Shown here piece by piece: positions 63,882 through 64,000 of a stretch of 64,000 nt of DNA (positions are counted from its first letter, which is position 1; each line of letters starts with the position of its first letter). The notes below the pieces were generated by a model, which was given only the letters and a program-made list of their open reading frames with translations, searched no databases and was not told the DNA's origin. Source of the DNA: Medakamo hakoo (Eukaryota; Chlorophyta; Trebouxiophyceae; Coccomyxaceae); NCBI GenBank assembly GCA_026636295.1, contig CP089462.1:992001-1056000 (forward strand), in the 5' to 3' direction. The position numbers were made by a program, and so were the translations under genes.

Positions 63882-63886
63882 TGTAA
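63882..63886 (+). promoter_or_regulatory. Possible TGTAA polyadenylation signal of RRP1
   Basis: TGTAA, 13 bases after the RRP1 stop codon, in A-rich sequence. It is the usual poly(A) signal of chlorophyte algae, but one five-base match is weak evidence. Confidence 0.3.
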
Positions 63887-63962
63887 AAGCGAAAGAAACG
63901 AACGACACGGAAGCGCCCCCCCCCCTCCCCGCCCCCCCCCACACCCCTCGGGGGTCAGGGTC

Positions 63963-64000
63963 AGGCCACGGGCGCGCCGAACCCGGCCCCGCCCGTGCTG
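63963..64000 (-). CDS. Possible 3' end of the next gene on the - strand
   Basis: A frame open from the window edge reads STGGAGFGAPVA then TGA. Too little is visible to name it, and a gene end here is a guess from coding-like composition and the convergent arrangement with RRP1. Confidence 0.2.

Overview
The window is nuclear DNA of a GC-rich eukaryote, roughly 70% G+C by eye. It carries about 27 protein genes and one tRNA in 64 kb, on both strands, with short spacers and few short introns (about 35 in the models given here). Gene content points to a green-lineage alga. There is a plant-type GDP-mannose 3,5-epimerase, a CDPK-like kinase, a plant-like mitochondrial L13 and S17, a SYP3-type Qa-SNARE, holocytochrome c synthase, and several proteins with transit-peptide-like N-termini. 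This is inference; no rRNA or plastid sequence fixes the species. No CRISPR array, transposon or virus-derived element was recognised.

Layout. 1-10.4 kb: the 5' part of a CDPK-like kinase (-), MutY adenine glycosylase (+), a possible thylakoid-lumen protein (+), ERO1 oxidoreductin (-), an amino-acid permease (+) and RNase H2 subunit A (+). 10.5-21.4 kb: presequence protease (+), holocytochrome c synthase (-), eIF3e (-) and three unassigned proteins. 21.7-29.4 kb: one 7.6-kb gene for the U3-snoRNP protein UTP10/HEATR1 (-). 29.6-38.4 kb: a Pro/Ala-rich zinc-knuckle protein (-), a second amino-acid permease (+), a possible RAP-type organelle protein (+), tRNA-Ser(GCU) (-) and a Tudor-like protein (+). 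38.7-49.2 kb: mitochondrial L13 (-) head-to-head with eIF6 (+), a plastid-type unknown (-), a 932-residue helical-repeat protein (-), an HDDC2-type HD nucleotidase (+) and syntaxin-5 (-). 49.3-63.9 kb: DDX41 helicase (+), Rab2 (+), GDP-mannose epimerase (-), SLC35F6-like transporter (-), RING E3 (-), mitochondrial S17 (+), a secreted proline-rich protein (+) and RRP1 (+).

The genes are housekeeping and form no single pathway. Themes recur: ribosome assembly and translation (UTP10, RRP1, eIF6, eIF3e, mL13, mS17), the secretory pathway (ERO1, syntaxin-5, Rab2, secreted protein), mitochondrial maturation (PreP, HCCS) and DNA repair (MutY, RNase H2). Many neighbours are divergent pairs sharing 150-400 bp spacers.

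No unmistakably new system was found. The best leads are two GC-AG introns with the same AAG|GCGCG boundary, GA-repeat tracts that begin at the stop codons of three unrelated genes, very short exons, an intron splitting a signal peptide, and several conserved-looking proteins I could not assign. Exon boundaries were deduced from splice signals, reading phase and remembered family alignments; no transcript data were available.
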